From Rhinopithecus roxellana (lineage: Eukaryota > Chordata > Mammalia > Primates > Cercopithecidae), in contig NC_044553.1 of NCBI RefSeq assembly GCF_007565055.1, positions 39,943,916 through 40,007,915 on the forward strand: DNA of 64,000 nt. The letters run 5' to 3'. Below the pieces are notes generated by a model. That model worked only from the letters and a program-made list of their open reading frames with translations, made no database searches and was not told the DNA's origin. Below, piece after piece: positions 33,767 through 46,871 of the stretch. The translations under genes and the position numbers were made by a program. Each line of letters opens with the position of its first letter. Position 1 is the first letter of the stretch.

Positions 33767-35698
33767 CTTGTGCTTGAATTTGATTTATCTATTTCTATGT
33801 TCCTTTGAAACTTACAGCATTATTTTTTCTGTTGTGATATATGCTCTTCCATTTTAGATTTATTGATATAAAATAGTGAAATCCCCAAATCTGTAGAAAG
33901 CTGTAGGAAGCTGTGTTCACATGCCTTTTTCTGTTATTGTTGTTCTTATTTCAGTACCAGGGAGTTTGGCCTCAAACCATTGACTTTTATTGTCATTACC
34001 AAGTGTAGTGTCTAGTCGTATATTACAGTGGGTAGTGTCTTATGGCTCATTTGATTAAAAACAAAGTCATCCTCCTAAAAACAATATTGAATACGTAAAA
34101 ATACTGAATCTATCCCTTGAAATACACATTCTTTCTCCTTTGTGTTTTAGGAATTCGAAACTCATTGTCACTGCAATTGTAGTGCCTGGAAGCAGATTAA
34201 AAGCAGAGTAAATAGTATAAGGAGATAGAGAGAAAGATAGTCACATTGAAATAGTAATAGAAATAGAACTAGTACTGTAAGTCAAAAACAAAATTAAACA
34301 TCTGATGCTTCTTAAACTTGTGTTATAAAATCTGTCATTTTAAACAGGATCCAAAGTAAAATTCCAGCAACTTTTGCGGATTATAAAGAGTGAATCTTAT
34401 AAGCCTTAGATTTTTCTTAGAAAAACTGGTGCGAGGAGATGGCTCAGCAGGTGGAGCTCTGGATTTTTACCCCCATTCAAACCAGAGTACTTCTATTTTA
34501 CAAAATATTTTGGATATGAATTTATTTGGGTATATACTTTTCCCCCAAAGCAATAGGAAATCAGTTTAGTACTATTTTGGTTGAACTGAAATGGTCGTAA
34601 GTCATCAGTATTTTCTGCATGTCTGGGTAATTCAGTTCTCTCAAGTTTTAGGAAAGTCTGTGGTTACTAGCAAATGACAAAGTACAATGACATTCTCTTT
34701 TACAAAGTAATTTTAGCATCCATGCAAAAATAAATCTTGACCCATATTGGTAAAAATATCCCACTTGATTTTCTGAATTTCTATTTTTGTTTTGAATTGT
34801 TAAAGATTCCTAATTAGACATTTGACACTAGGAAAAACTAGTGATAGTTTCTTATTGACCCAGGTGGTTTATGTATTTCAAGACCTTCTTTGCCATAATG
34901 ACAATGCAAATAAAATTTTTCTCAGTGGAGATAATCCTGAATGGGAATAATATCACAATTTTCAGGGATATTAGAGGATGACACAGACATTTAAAGCACG
35001 GTTTAAAAATGAATTTAAGAGATGTAACATTCTAGGTTCTTAAGAGTTTTTGCAAAACGGGGCATATATTTGATGCTGACTTAATATAACTCTGTAGGAT
35101 GAATTGTACCCTGAAATTCCATTAATGCTTAATTCACACTTAAGTTGAGGTAGACATGGCCATTTTATGCATTATGACCTCTCTGCATATTTCAGTTTTC
35201 CAATTGTCAGAAAAGAACAAAGGTATCTGCCAGTTTCCTATTTTATCTATGAGGCAAAAATAAAGAAATATAAATGTTAGATTTAAATAAAAGGACAGAG
35301 ATGGAAGGTATTAGGATAATCATTTCTTTTGGATGTAGACAGTATACCACCCTCCTTCTGCTGATTCCAGCAAAGTTGAAATATATTTGCTCAAAATCAA
35401 TAAACGTGTCTGTTAATTCGATGGTTAAAGCATATTAGTTGAGGGCTACAGTGGCACAAGACAGGAATGGAGAGTTGGCAGAGGCTGGACCAGATGGCAT
35501 CATGTGGGCCATGATAAAAACATTGGTGTTGTAGTCCAAATGCAATAGAAGCCCTTGAAGCCTTTTTTTTTTTAAAACTCTTGGTTTATTCACTGAATTA
35601 TATTTTTCATTGAAAATATTAGATAAATATGTAACACCTTAAAAAATCTGAAATTTACTGTATGTTACAATCATCAAAGGTTCTAAGATTTTCTTTCT
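33767..35698. other. AT-rich intergenic DNA, no gene recognised
   Basis: About 1.9 kb without a gene, a recognisable SINE or a long open frame. Old repeat remnants may be present but I cannot assign them. Confidence 0.4.
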
Positions 35699-35728
35699 TT
35701 CTTTTTTTAAATTATATTTTAAGTTCTA

Positions 35729-35866
35729 CATGTGCAGAACGTGTAGGTTTGTTACATAGGTATACACGTGCCATGTGCAGAACGTGTAGGTTTGTTACAT
35801 AGGTATACACGTGCCATCAACATGTGCAGAACGTGTAGGTTTGTTACATAGGTATACACGTGCCAT
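35729..35866. repeat. Three tandem copies of a 43-46-base unit in the L1 3' UTR
   Basis: Units start at 35,729, 35,772 and 35,821 (CATGTGCAGAACGTGTAGG...). The first two are spaced 43 bases; the third is separated by an extra 6 bases (period 49). A single unit is normal for L1. Confidence 0.92.
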
Positions 35867-36419
35867 GATGGTTTGCTGCACCCATCAATGCATCATCTAC
35901 ATTAGGTATTTCTCCTAATGGTATCCCTCCCCTAGTCCCCTACCCCCTGACAGGCCCTGCTGTGTGATGTTCCCCTCCCTGTGTCCATGTATTTTCATTG
36001 TTCAACTCCCACTTATGAGTGAGAACATGCAGTATTTGGTTTTCTGTTCCTGTGTTAGTTTACTGAGAATGATGGTTTCCAGCTTCATCCATGTTCCTGC
36101 AAAGGACGTGAATTCATCCTTTTTTATGGCAGCATAGTATTCCATGGTGTATATGTGCCGCATTTTCTTTATTCAGTCTATCACTGATGGGCATTTGGGT
36201 TGGTTCCAAGTCTTTGCTATTGTGAATACTGCTGCGATAAACATATGTGTGCATGTGTCTTTATAGTAGAATGATTTATAATCCTTTGGGTATGTATCCA
36301 GTAATGGAATTGCTGGGTCAAATGGTATTTCTGGTTCTAGATCCTTGAGGTATTGCCACACTGTCTTCCACAATGGTTGAACTAATTTACACTCCCACCA
36401 ACAATGTAAAAGCATTCCT

Positions 36420-36694
36420 CCTGGGGCACGGTGGCTCATGCCTGTAATCCTGGCACTTTGGGAGGCCGAGGCGGGCTGAGGTTGGGAGTTCGAGACCAGC
36501 CTGACCAACAAGGAGAAAGCCTGTCTCTACTAAAAATTCAAAATTAGGCAGGCGTGTTGGTGCATGCCTGTAGTCCCAGCTACTCAAGAAGGCTGAGGCA
36601 GGAGAATCACTTGAACCCAGGAGGTGGAGGTTGCAGTGAGCTGAGATTGTGCCATTATACTCCAGCCTGGGCAACAAGAGTGAAACTCCATCTC

Positions 36695-36726
<32 letters not shown>
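36420..36726 (+). mobile_element. AluS-like element inserted into the L1, with CAA tail
   Basis: Forward Alu ending in a (CAA)n tail at about 36,695-36,726. The duplicated L1 target is AAAAGCATTCCT (36,408-36,419) versus AAAAGTGTTCCT (36,727-36,738). The two differences fit opposite CpG decays (CA versus TG) of one ancestral CG. Confidence 0.92.
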
Positions 36727-38916
36727 AAAAGTGTTCCTATTTCTCCACATCCTCTCCAGTATCTATTGTTTCCTGACTTTTTAATTATCACCATTCTAAC
36801 TGGCATGAGATGGTCTCATTGTGGTTTTGATTTGCATTTCTCTAATGACCAGTGATGATGAGCTTTCTTTGATATGTTTGTTGACTGCACAAATGTCTTC
36901 TTTTAAGAAGTGTCTGTTCATATCCTTTGCCCATTTTTTGATGGGGTTATTTGTTTTTTTCTTGCAAATTTGTTTAAGTTTCTTGTAGATTCTAGATATT
37001 AGCCTTTTGTCAGATGGATAGATTGCAAACATTCTCTCCCATTCTGTAGGTTGCCTGTCCACTCTGCTGATAGTTTCTTTTGCTGTGCAGAAGCTCTTTA
37101 GTTTAATTAGGTCCCATTTGTCAGTTTTGGCTTTTGTTGCCATTGGTTTTGGTGTTTTAGTAATGAAGTCTTTGCACATGCCTATGTCCTGAATGGTATT
37201 GCCTAGGTTTTCTTCTAGGGTTTTTATGGTTTTAGGTCTTACATTTAAGTCTTTAATCCATCTTGAGTTAGTTTTTGTATAAGGTGTAAGGAAGGGGTCC
37301 AGTTTCAGTTTTCTCTATATGGCTAGCCAGTTTTCCCAGCACCATTTATTAAATAGGGAATCCTTTCCCTGTTGCTTGTGTGTGTCAAGTTTGTCAGAGA
37401 TCAGATGGTTGTAGATGTGTGGCGTTATTTCTGAGGATCTCTGTTCTGTTCCATTGGTCTATGTATCTGTTTTGATACCAGTGCCATGCTGTTTTGGTTA
37501 CTGTAGCCTTGTAGTATAGTTAGAAGTCACGTAGCAGGATACCTCCAGCTTTTTTCTTTTTTCTTAGGATTGTTTTGGCTATATGGGCTCTTTTTTGGTT
37601 CCATATGAAATTTAAAGTAGTTTTTCTAATTCTGTGAAGAAAGTCAATGGTAGCTTGATGGGGATAACATTGAATCTATACATTACTTTGGGCAGTATGG
37701 CCATTTTCACGATATTGATTCTTCCTATCCATGAGCATGGAATGTTTTTCCATTTGTTTGTGTCCTCTCTTATTTCCTTGAGCAGTGGTTTGTAGTTCTC
37801 CTTGAAGAGGTCCTTCACATTCCTTGTAAGTTGTATTCCTAAATATTTTATTCTCTTTGTAGCAATTGTGAATGGGAGTTCACTCATTATTTGGCTCTGT
37901 CTATTATTGGTGTATAGAAATGCCTGTGATTTTTGCACATTGATTTTGTATTCTTAGACTTTGCTGAAGTTCCTTATCAGCTGAAGGAGATTTTAGGCCG
38001 GGATGATGGGGTTTTCTAAATATACAATCATGTCATCTGCAAACAGAGACAATTTGACTTCTTCTCTTCTTAATTGAATACCTTTATTTCTTTCTCTTGC
38101 CTGATTGCCCTGGCCAGAACTTCCAATACTATGTTGAATAGGAGTGGTGAGAGAGGGCATCCTTGTCTCGTGCCGGTTTTCAGAGGGAATGCTTCCAGTT
38201 TTTGCCCATTCAGTATGATATTGACTGTGGGTTTGTCATAAATAGCTCTTATTATTTTGAGATACATTCCATCAATACCTAGTTTTTTGAGAGTTTTTAG
38301 CATAAAGGGGTATTGAATTTTGTTGAAGGCCTTTTCTGCATCTATTGAGATAATCATGTGGTTTTTGTCATTGGTTCTGTTTATGTGATGCATTATGTTT
38401 ATTGATTTGGGTATGTTGAACCAACCTTGCATCCTAGGGATGAAGCCAACTTGATCGTGGTGGATAAGCTTTTTGATGTGCTGCTGGATTCGGTTTGCCA
38501 GTATTTTATTGAGGATTTGGCATTGATGTTTATCGGGGAAATGTTCTTTTTTTGTTGTGTCTCTGCCAGGTTTTGGTATCAGGATGATGCTGGCCTCATA
38601 AAATGAGCTAGGGAGGATTCCCTCTTTTTCTATTGATTGGAATAGTTTCAGAAGGAATGGTACCAGCTCCTCTTTGTACCTCTGGTAGAACTAGGCTTTG
38701 TACCTCTGAATCCGTCTGGTCCTGGGCTTTTTAATTGCTTGGTAGGCTATTAATTACTGCTTCAATTTCAGAACTTGTTTTTGGTCTATTCAGGGATTCA
38801 ACTTCTTCTTGGTTTAGTCTTGGAAGGGTGTATGTGTCCAGGAATTTATCCATTCCTTCTAGATTTTCTAGTTTATTTGTGTTTATAGTATTCTCTGATG
38901 GTAGTTTGTATTTGTG

Positions 38917-40070
38917 TTTAAAAAGACTTTTGGGCTGTTTCCTGTGGAATGAATGTGGAGGTTCAAGGGTGGGAAGCTTTCAGGGGGTGACTGCAGCTTT
39001 AGGTGAGGAAGGATGGTTCGGACTGAGGTAATGGTAGTGGAGAGCCAGAAAAATGGAGATTTTTGGAATATGATTCAGAAGTGGAGCTGATAGCAATTGT
39101 TGATGAATTGGAAATGTGGCAGTGAGGGGAAACAATTTAAAAGATAGCTATTAGATAGTTGACTGAAACCACCAGACGGATGGTGGTGCCATTTTACAGA
39201 GATGAGGAGACTGGGGGAGGAGCAGGGTATTCTTTTGAGAAGGGGAGAGAGGAGGAAGTAGTCCCCATTTCACATTTTACATTTGAGGAGCATTTTATAT
39301 GTCCTCATTTCTTCCTTTGAGAGATGATAAAAGACAGTGAAGCCATCATGGGTCAGTTTACTGCTGTGAAACCAGTGAAATGGATATAGTGAATTATGAA
39401 ATCACTGTGTGGTATACTGTATCTAATTTGTTTTTCTGAGGATCCTACATTGAAAAGTATTTGTTTATTGTTTTTAGGAATTTCGTTGAAATGCTGTAAT
39501 GTGTCAGTTTGATCAGACTCTGACAGGGAAGAGAGTGGCCTGTACTCAGAAAACCCTAAGAGCACACTCATGTGAGAGGAAATTGCTGCTGGAACATAAC
39601 TATAGATTTACTCTTCCCGTGGTGACTGTGAAGGAGGCAATACCAATGCACAGTGGCAAAGAAATGGTTTCCCAAAGTCATTTGCTTTCTGTTAAAGATC
39701 TTTTATCAGTCAGGTAGATCATCTGTTGTAACAAACTAACCTCAAAAATTACAATAGCTTACCCCAATAGAAGTTTACTTTTTTTGTTCAAGCAAAGCCT
39801 AACATGGTTAGTTTTTGGTTGCTGGGTAGCCTTCACTGTGGTCACTCAGGGACACAGGCACTTTCCAGCCTGGTGTCCTCTGATGGAGCTTCTACACTGA
39901 CTTGGAAGATAGGGAAGAGAATGAATGGGAGGTTTTATGGGCCAGGTCCAGGAATACCACATAACACTTCCATTAGACAGCCACATCGAACTGCAAGGGA
40001 GGAGAGGGAAAGGAGTTTAGCTTTGTTTCCAGGAGGAAAAGGGAAAAATGGTGAGCATTAGATACAGGTC
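38917..40070. other. Intergenic DNA with possible old repeat
   Basis: The stretch at 39,720-40,040 ('gtaacaaactaacctcaaaa...') resembles a common ancient mammalian interspersed repeat, family not assignable by eye. No gene. Confidence 0.4.
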
Positions 40071-40367
40071 TTTTTTTTTTTCTTGAGACAGGTTCTTGCT
40101 CTGTTGCCCGGGTTGGAGTGCAGTGGCGTGATTATGGCTCAGTGCAACCTTGACCTCCTAGGTTCAAGTGATCCTCTCACCTCAGCCTCCTGAGTAGCTG
40201 GGACCACAGACGCACACCATCATGCCAAGCTAATTTTACAATTTTTTGTAGAAGCAGGGTCTCACTATTTGCCCAGGCTGGTGTGGAAACTCCTGGACTC
40301 AAATGATCCTTCCACCTTGGCCTCCCAAAGTGTTGGGATTACAGACATGAGCCACTGCCCCCAGGCG
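40071..40367 (-). mobile_element. AluJ-like element
   Basis: Reverse-complement Alu with J-type variants and many mutations; imperfect flanking GATACA(G/C)-type repeats. Confidence 0.88.
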
Positions 40368-40785
40368 GATACACATCCTTTGCTTCTGAAAGACCCTACT
40401 CTTGAGTTCTTAGTTCATCCTGTAACCTTTTCTGAAGCCATCTTGGATTTAAAAGAAAGGCAGTAGAGAATACTCACACTTGCCAAAGTTTCTCTCTAAG
40501 CTTGCCTTTTGAAAATTGGAAATTAACACTTCAATTCTTTTGTCTAATAAAAATCACATCTTAACTCCTAAACAAGTTGTTCCACTTGTTTACTGTATCT
40601 TGCTTAATAGAATTACTATTTGCTGAATCTCCTATTTGAAACATTTTTAAGATGACAAAGTTCAATAATTTTTGACTTGCAAAAAGGACAAGTTTATATT
40701 GCTCGCCCTAATTGAAGTTTCAGATATAGCCTAAATACCTTCCCTTTCTTCTGACCATTAATTGGTCTCCAAGTGTGGGTCATTC
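40368..40785. other. Intergenic DNA, no gene recognised
   Basis: AT-rich sequence without recognisable features. Confidence 0.4.
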
Positions 40786-40789
40786 TTCT

Positions 40790-41795
40790 GAAACAAACAG
40801 GCAAAGGACTTGAATAGACATTTTTCCAAAGAAGATATTAAAGTGGCCAATAAACACATGAAAAGGTGCTCAACATAATTTGTCATTAGGAAAATGTAAA
40901 CCGAAATTGCAATGAGATGCTACTTCACCCACTAGGAAGGCTATAAGGAAAAAGATGGACAATAATAAGTGTTGGAGAGGATGTGGAGAAACTGGAACCT
41001 CACGCATTGCTGGTGGGAATGCAAAATGGTGCAGCTGCTTTGGAAAACAGTTGGGCATTTCCTTAAAAAGTCAATTACCATATGACCCACCAAATCTACT
41101 TCTCGGCGTATGTCCTAGAGAACTGAAAACACATGTTTACACAAAAATCTGTACATGAATGTTGTCAGCAGTAATATTCATAAAAGCCTGGTGTACGCCT
41201 GTAGCCCAGCTACTCGGGAGGCTGAGGCAGGAGAATCGCTTGAACCCAGGAGGTGGAGGTTGCAGACAGCTGAGATCCCGCCACTGCACTCCAGCCTGGC
41301 AACAGAGTGAGACTCTGTCTCAAAAAATAAAAATAAAAAAAACAAGCCCAAAAGTAGAAACAACCCACATGTTTGTCAACTGATCAAAGGATAAACAAAA
41401 TATGTATATCTATATGCAGTAAAATATAATTCAGCAATAAAAAGGAATGAAGTGCTGATACATGTTTTAACATGGTTGAACCTTGAAAACATTAAATGAA
41501 AGAAGCCAGAAACAAAAAGTCACGAATTGTAATGATTTCACTTACATGAGATATCCAGAATAGACAAATCCATAGAGGCAGACTATAGATAGTGGTTGCC
41601 AGGGGCTAGGAACAGGGGGGAAAGGGGAGTGTCTGCTGATGGGTATGGAGTTTCTTTTTACAGTGACAAAAATATTCTGGAATTAGATAGTGATGATGGT
41701 TGCATAACTTCTGAACATAGTAAAAACCACTGACGTATCATTTGTAAGAATAAATTTTATGATATATAAATTATATTTCAATGCAAATAATTTAA
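40790..41795 (+). mobile_element. Ancient L1 (L1M-type) 3' portion, interrupted by Alu
   Basis: Diverged L1 ORF2 end and 3' UTR ('gacttgaatagacattttt', 'ggagaggatgtggagaaact', 'tggttgccaggggctagg'). An Alu fragment interrupts it at about 41,185-41,343. Confidence 0.8.
41185..41343 (+). mobile_element. 5'-truncated Alu inside the ancient L1
   Basis: Right-half Alu ('tagcccagctactcgggagg' ... 'gagactctgtctc') with an A-rich tail. Confidence 0.88.
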
Positions 41796-41879
41796 GAAGT
41801 AATGCATGATATGTGCTTTGCAGATGGTTAAATATGCCAAAGATAGAAATATAAAAAATTAGTTTGGGCATATTCATTT

Positions 41880-42780
41880 GGGTCTATTTCTGAGTTCTTT
41901 ATTCTGTTCCATTGATGTGTGTGTCTATTCTTCAGCTAACACCACACTGTTCTGATTACTGTAGCTGCGCAGTGAGCCTTACAATTGGGTAGAATAGTTC
42001 CTCCTACTTTATATTTTTGATCAAGATTGTTTTAGGGTCTATGTGTATTTTGGGGCCTGTATCTTTCCCTATAAATTTCAGAATAAGCTTGTTTTTATCT
42101 ACAAAATCTTGCTGGGATTTTGATAGAAATTGCATTAAGCCTCTATACCTGCCTAAGGAGACTTGGCATCTTTACTTTGTTGATTCTTCCAATTCATAAC
42201 CATGGTATTTCTTTTCCTTTATTTAAATCTCCTTTGGTTTCTTTTAATTAGCATTTTGTAATTTTCAGCATAAAGATCCTGTGCAAGTTTAAGTTTCGGT
42301 CTAAAAATTTCATTTTCTTTGTGATGATTATAAATGGCCTTGTTTTTCCATTTTTCTGTTTTCACATGTTCACTGTGAGTATATACATATGTGATTCATT
42401 TTTATGTGTTGATTTTGTATTCTGTGACTTTGCTGAATTCACATTCTGCTTCTCTCACTCTTTTTTCTATGTTTCCTGGGATTTTCTACCTGGACAAGCA
42501 TGTCATCTGTAAATATGGACATATTTATTTCTCCCTTTTTTTTTTTTTATATATTTCTCCCTTTCTAATCTGTATGTTTAATTTTTTTTCTTACGTTATT
42601 GGACTGCTAGTACTATGTTAAGTAAGAATAGTGAAAGTGGATTTCTTTGCCTTGTTCCTGGTCTTCGAGGAAAAGCATTCAGTTTTTTCACCATTAAGTA
42701 TGATACTAACTACAGGTTCAATGTGGATGCTGTTTATCAAGTTGAGGTTAAAAGAAGTTTTGTTGAGTTAAATGTTATAC
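41880..42780 (-). mobile_element. Ancient L1 (L1M-type) ORF2 region
   Basis: Reverse-complement diverged L1 ('attctgttccattgatgtg', 'gattactgtagctg', 'tttgctgaattc', 'aatagtgaaagtgg'). It is in opposite orientation to the copy at 40.8-41.8 kb. No intact frame. Confidence 0.78.
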
Positions 42781-42931
42781 ATATAATTTAATTTCAGATA
42801 TTGTCAGTTTTCACCGAGAAGAAGTTGCTTCAGTTTATATTCCTACCAACAGCGTCTAGGAATACTGTCTCATATTTTATTTCTTTAAACCTAATGATCT
42901 TTATCAGTCTGATATAGAAAATGGTATGTCA

Positions 42932-43210
42932 GTTGGGAGTGGTGGCTCACGCCTGTAATCCCAGCACTTTGGGAGGCCAGGTGGGCGGATCACGAGGTCA
43001 GGAGATTGAGACCATCCTGGCTAACACGGTGAAACCCTGTCTGTACTGAAAACTATAAAAAATTAGCCAGGCGTGGTGGCGGGCACCTGTAGTCCCAGCT
43101 ACTCAGGAGGCTGAGGCAGAAGAATGGTGTGAACCCGGGAGGCGGAGCTTGCAGTGAGCCCAGATCGCGCCACTCTACTCCAGCCTGGGCGACTTAGCGA
43201 GACTCCTTCT

Positions 43211-43248
<38 letters not shown>

Positions 43249-43274
43249 AATAAAATAAAATAAAAAATAAAAAA
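42932..43274 (+). mobile_element. AluY-like element with long A-rich tail
   Basis: Forward Alu flanked by GTATGTCA at 42,924-42,931 and 43,275-43,282, with about 34 A residues followed by (AAAAT)n-type units. Confidence 0.92.
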
Positions 43275-43282
43275 GTATGTCA

Positions 43283-44748
43283 TTATCAGTCTTTTTGCAT
43301 TTGTATGTAAGCAAATTTATCTTTTTCTTTACAGCTTTTGAAATTTGTATCATTTCAAAGGGCTTTCCTCATTCCAACTTTGTAATTTTTTATGTTGTTT
43401 AATCCTCAAGATTTAATTTCTTTTTAGATCTCTGTCAGTAGTTCATCAAGTGCTCTTGTTAAACACAGAGTCTGGCAAAAGACACTTCCAGTTAATATGT
43501 TTTTATCTTTTTCTGTAAGAAAAACTCAATTGCAGTCTGTTTTAATTTCTATTATGAAGAAATTACTCTTAAAATAAAAGTATCTACATTGAATGTAAAT
43601 AATCCCTTAGAAAAACATGTTGAAAGGGTTGTGAGAGATGTGACCTGTTATGGTGAGACACAGATTCTGGGTCAGTAGACTGGGGTTCAAGTACTACAGT
43701 CACCTCTGGAATTGTGTGGCTGTAGAAGACTTGCTTAATTCCCCTGGACCTCAATTTTTTCTTTGTAGCATGAATGAGAAAGTTGTGCCAAATAGTCTCT
43801 AGCTTCCTTTTCTTTTGCATGTCTCTGAATCTATGTAGATGTGTATTGTTGAATCCTTAGTCTTGCGATTATATATCGTGTAGGAATTTTGAGCATATTT
43901 GCCTTCTCCAACACAATTTAATTTGCTGATGTGAAAAAGTTGTAGACAATTAAAAAAAATACTGTGGCACACATTTCCTGATCTGAAACCGACAGTTTAC
44001 GTTTTAAATAAGTTATACCATTTTATTTTTGTTCTTTTCACCCCTTCGACCTGAGTGAAAATCATTTATTTGAGATGCTAGTATGCCTGTGCTCTGGTAC
44101 TTAGATTGATGAGCTAATTCCTCAAAACACACGTGTATTCACTGTGGTATGAAGAACATTGGGCTTCAATCTTCTTATAGAATGTCTTTTCTGTAAACCA
44201 GAAATAAAATGCAAATAAGTAATACTTGCTTCTTTGATCATATGTTTACAACATGGAATAATTTTGGCAGAGATTGCTATGAAACGAAAGGAAGTGGGGA
44301 GCTTAAGAGGGCACAAGGTCGCTAAGTGGGGGAAATTTTCACCTCTGGAATAACTTGGCCCACAGTTTCCCTACCTCCCCTGAGAATCACAGTCTTTTGT
44401 TTCTGATGTAACCCTTATAAACAAAGCACCCATGTGGCTCATTCTTGGAATGGCCAATAAACAGTCAAGTAATCACCAACTCACAATAGCTCAGATCCTT
44501 TACTTGCATTTCCAAAAAATGTGGAAGGGATTCACACATGTAGTTCACTGAAACACTTCTTAGAATGCCCTTTCCTTTCCCACCCAATTCTCTTGCAATC
44601 TCCAGCTCCACAAGTCACCTCAAACCTCCTTCTCAGTCCAGCTGGCTGCTGTTCTTCTCTCCCACCTCACTTTCCAAACCTTTGCTATGTAGATCAGTCT
44701 TTCTTTCGAAATGAAGAGGAGGGGAAATTGAGTTAAAAATTACAGCGT
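43283..44748. other. Intergenic DNA, no gene recognised
   Basis: AT-rich, unique-looking sequence. Short open frames have no signature. Confidence 0.4.
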
Positions 44749-44763
44749 TTTTTTTTTTTTTTT

Positions 44764-45088
44764 GGTAGGGTGAAGTTACAAAAAAGGCTGTGCAACACTC
44801 CTATATTAACAGTTTTGATTATATTATATTATCAGTAAATGTTATACAAACTAGATGTTCAGTAAATATTTCATGAATAAGTGAATGAACTCTGTTAATT
44901 CTCATATCCCAGAAATTGCCCTTAGTTTTAAAGAAAATGTAAAAATACTATGAAACATCAGCTCTATCTAGATGTTACAAACTAGATGTTACTGAACATC
45001 TAGTTTGTATAACATTTACTATTAATATAATATAATCAAAACTGTTAATATAGGAGTGTCGCACAGCCTTTTTCCTAACTCCACTACC
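44764..45088. repeat. Fold-back inverted repeat with ~100-bp arms
   Basis: The left arm 44,764-44,865 matches the reverse complement of the right arm 44,989-45,088 with a handful of mismatches and small length changes. The spacer is about 123 bases. A smaller stem (44,977-44,990 with 44,994-45,008) sits at the inner edge of the right arm. A T run (about 44,748-44,763) precedes the left arm. I do not recognise it as a known MITE. Confidence 0.9.
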
Positions 45089-46162
45089 AATGTGGATAAA
45101 ATTAGATCTTAAGTAGACTCCTCTGTAATCATCTTGACTGGCATGTTACAAGAGTTTTCTTCTAGCTGCAGAGTACACAAAGTCTCACTAACCCATGCCA
45201 TTTCGCTTTGAGGGACAGAATATGGAAATGGTGTAATTAATGGCTACGTTGATTTTCTATTGTTTCTATTAAAAGTAATAGATACTACAGCAGGAATCTT
45301 AATTTTATTTTATAATGCTCCACAATACGTTTCAGAGACATGTCTCTAAGGTTATCTGTATTCATTACTTATCTTTTCTATCTACCCATCCATCTATCTT
45401 TCTATCTATCCTCTCTGTGTTAGGGTATCCAACTTATTCCTGGTTTGCCTGGGACTATCTTAGTTTTAGAGCTGAAACTCCTGAATTCCAGGTACCTCCT
45501 CAGTCCCATGTAAGTTGGGATGATTGGTCACCCTGATTTGTGTAAGTGTGTGTGTGCCTGTGTGTGTGTGTCAACGTATGATCCTATTCAAAGAGGTTTT
45601 TAAAAAATGCGGTGGAGAGATCCAGTTTTGTCCACTTTTAACTGAGACTGCTTTTACTGATCTACCCAGGGCGTAGATTTATAATCCTATGGTGTTTAAT
45701 AGATACTTTCACCTAACATCTTTTCAGTGTCTTATATCATCAAATAATTGCTATTCTTTTAAAGACCGTGGGAAGTCTCTTGGAGTTTTTTCCAGCTTTA
45801 TGATTCTACCTTTCCAAATCTAGTCTATTCAAACCCTGTCATATCTTAATGTCCTTCCTGTCAAGTTTCAGTTACAGAGAAGCACCCCTTCCCTTGTAAT
45901 TACATTTACTTCTCACAAATCTTCACTATAGACACAGAATTGTTTTCTTGCCTAGTTTTTTCTTTTCAATTTTTCACCTCTTGCCTAAATATTCTGTCTT
46001 CCTTCTATAACTGCCCCCCTACTTAGTCATCAATTGTTGTTTTGAATACTCCTATTCTTCAAAAACGCTCCATAATAATGGATACCTTGTGGCATGATTA
46101 ATTTGAATTATTTATTTGAAATTTGTGACAGTTGGATTGGGCTTTATATTATCCGCTAAAAA
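45089..46162. other. Intergenic DNA with short tandem repeats
   Basis: Contains an imperfect (ATCT)n tract at about 45,378-45,412 and an imperfect (TG)n tract at about 45,545-45,572. No gene. Confidence 0.5.
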
Positions 46163-46173
46163 CATTTTGTCCT

Positions 46174-46489
46174 GACCGGGCGCAGTGGCTCACGCCTGTA
46201 ATCCCAACACTTTGAGAGGCTGAGGTGGGTGGATCAGGAGGTCAGAAGATCGAGACCATCCTGGCTAACATGCAGAAACTCCATCTCTACTAAAAATACA
46301 AAAAATTAGCCGGGCGTGGTGGCAAGTGCCTGTAGTCCCAGCTACTTAGGAGGCTGAGGCAGGAGAATCACTTGAACCTGGGAGGTGGAAGTTGTAGTGA
46401 GCTGAGATGGTGCCACTGCACTCCAGCCTGGGCGACAGAGCAAGACTCCATCTCAAAAAACAAAACAAAACAAAACAACAAAAAAACCC
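46174..46489 (+). mobile_element. Alu (S/Y-like) with target-site duplication
   Basis: Forward Alu flanked by CATTTTGTCCT at 46,163-46,173 and 46,490-46,500, with an A-rich (CAAAA)n tail. Confidence 0.93.
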
Positions 46490-46689
46490 CATTTTGTCCT
46501 TCTAATGAAAAGTGCAAACAAAATGGACAGAGGTGGCAGGAAGATAAGTAGAAAGAATGTTTAAGAAATTGAGTTGTATATTCAAGTTTTAAAAATCAGT
46601 ATCATTAATGTTGACAATAATACTGTGTAATATTTATATGTCTCTATTAGTGCAGAACCAATGACACATCTTTTTTCTGTTTATTATCT

Positions 46690-46770
46690 TAGTCTAAATA
46701 TGTATATGTACATATATACATAATACACACATATATATGTGTACATAATATATATCTATATATATATTTG
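46690..46770. repeat. AT-rich TA/TG/CA repeat
   Basis: Imperfect alternating TATA/TATG/ACAC tract, partly self-complementary ('acatatatatgtgt'). Confidence 0.8.
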
Positions 46771-46871
46771 AAAAATACAATTAAAGCTACTTATTTGTAA
46801 ACAAATCAGATAAATTTATTTAAAATTAAAACAATAGCTAAAGCTAATATATACACATGTTAAAAACTCAA

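Larger units (their letters stand above)
35699..38916 (-). mobile_element. 5'-truncated primate L1 (L1PA-like)
   Basis: Reverse complement of an L1 from the 3' end (35.70 kb) through the 3' UTR and ORF2 reverse-transcriptase and C-terminal region to about 38.92 kb, where homology stops in the ORF2 spacer. ORF2 survives only as fragments on the minus strand (for example 38,070-38,432 with TGTRQGCPLSPLLF, 37,612-37,938 and 36,796-37,179), so it is dead. An Alu splits it at 36,420-36,726, and a 43-base unit is triplicated near its 3' end. Confidence 0.93.
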
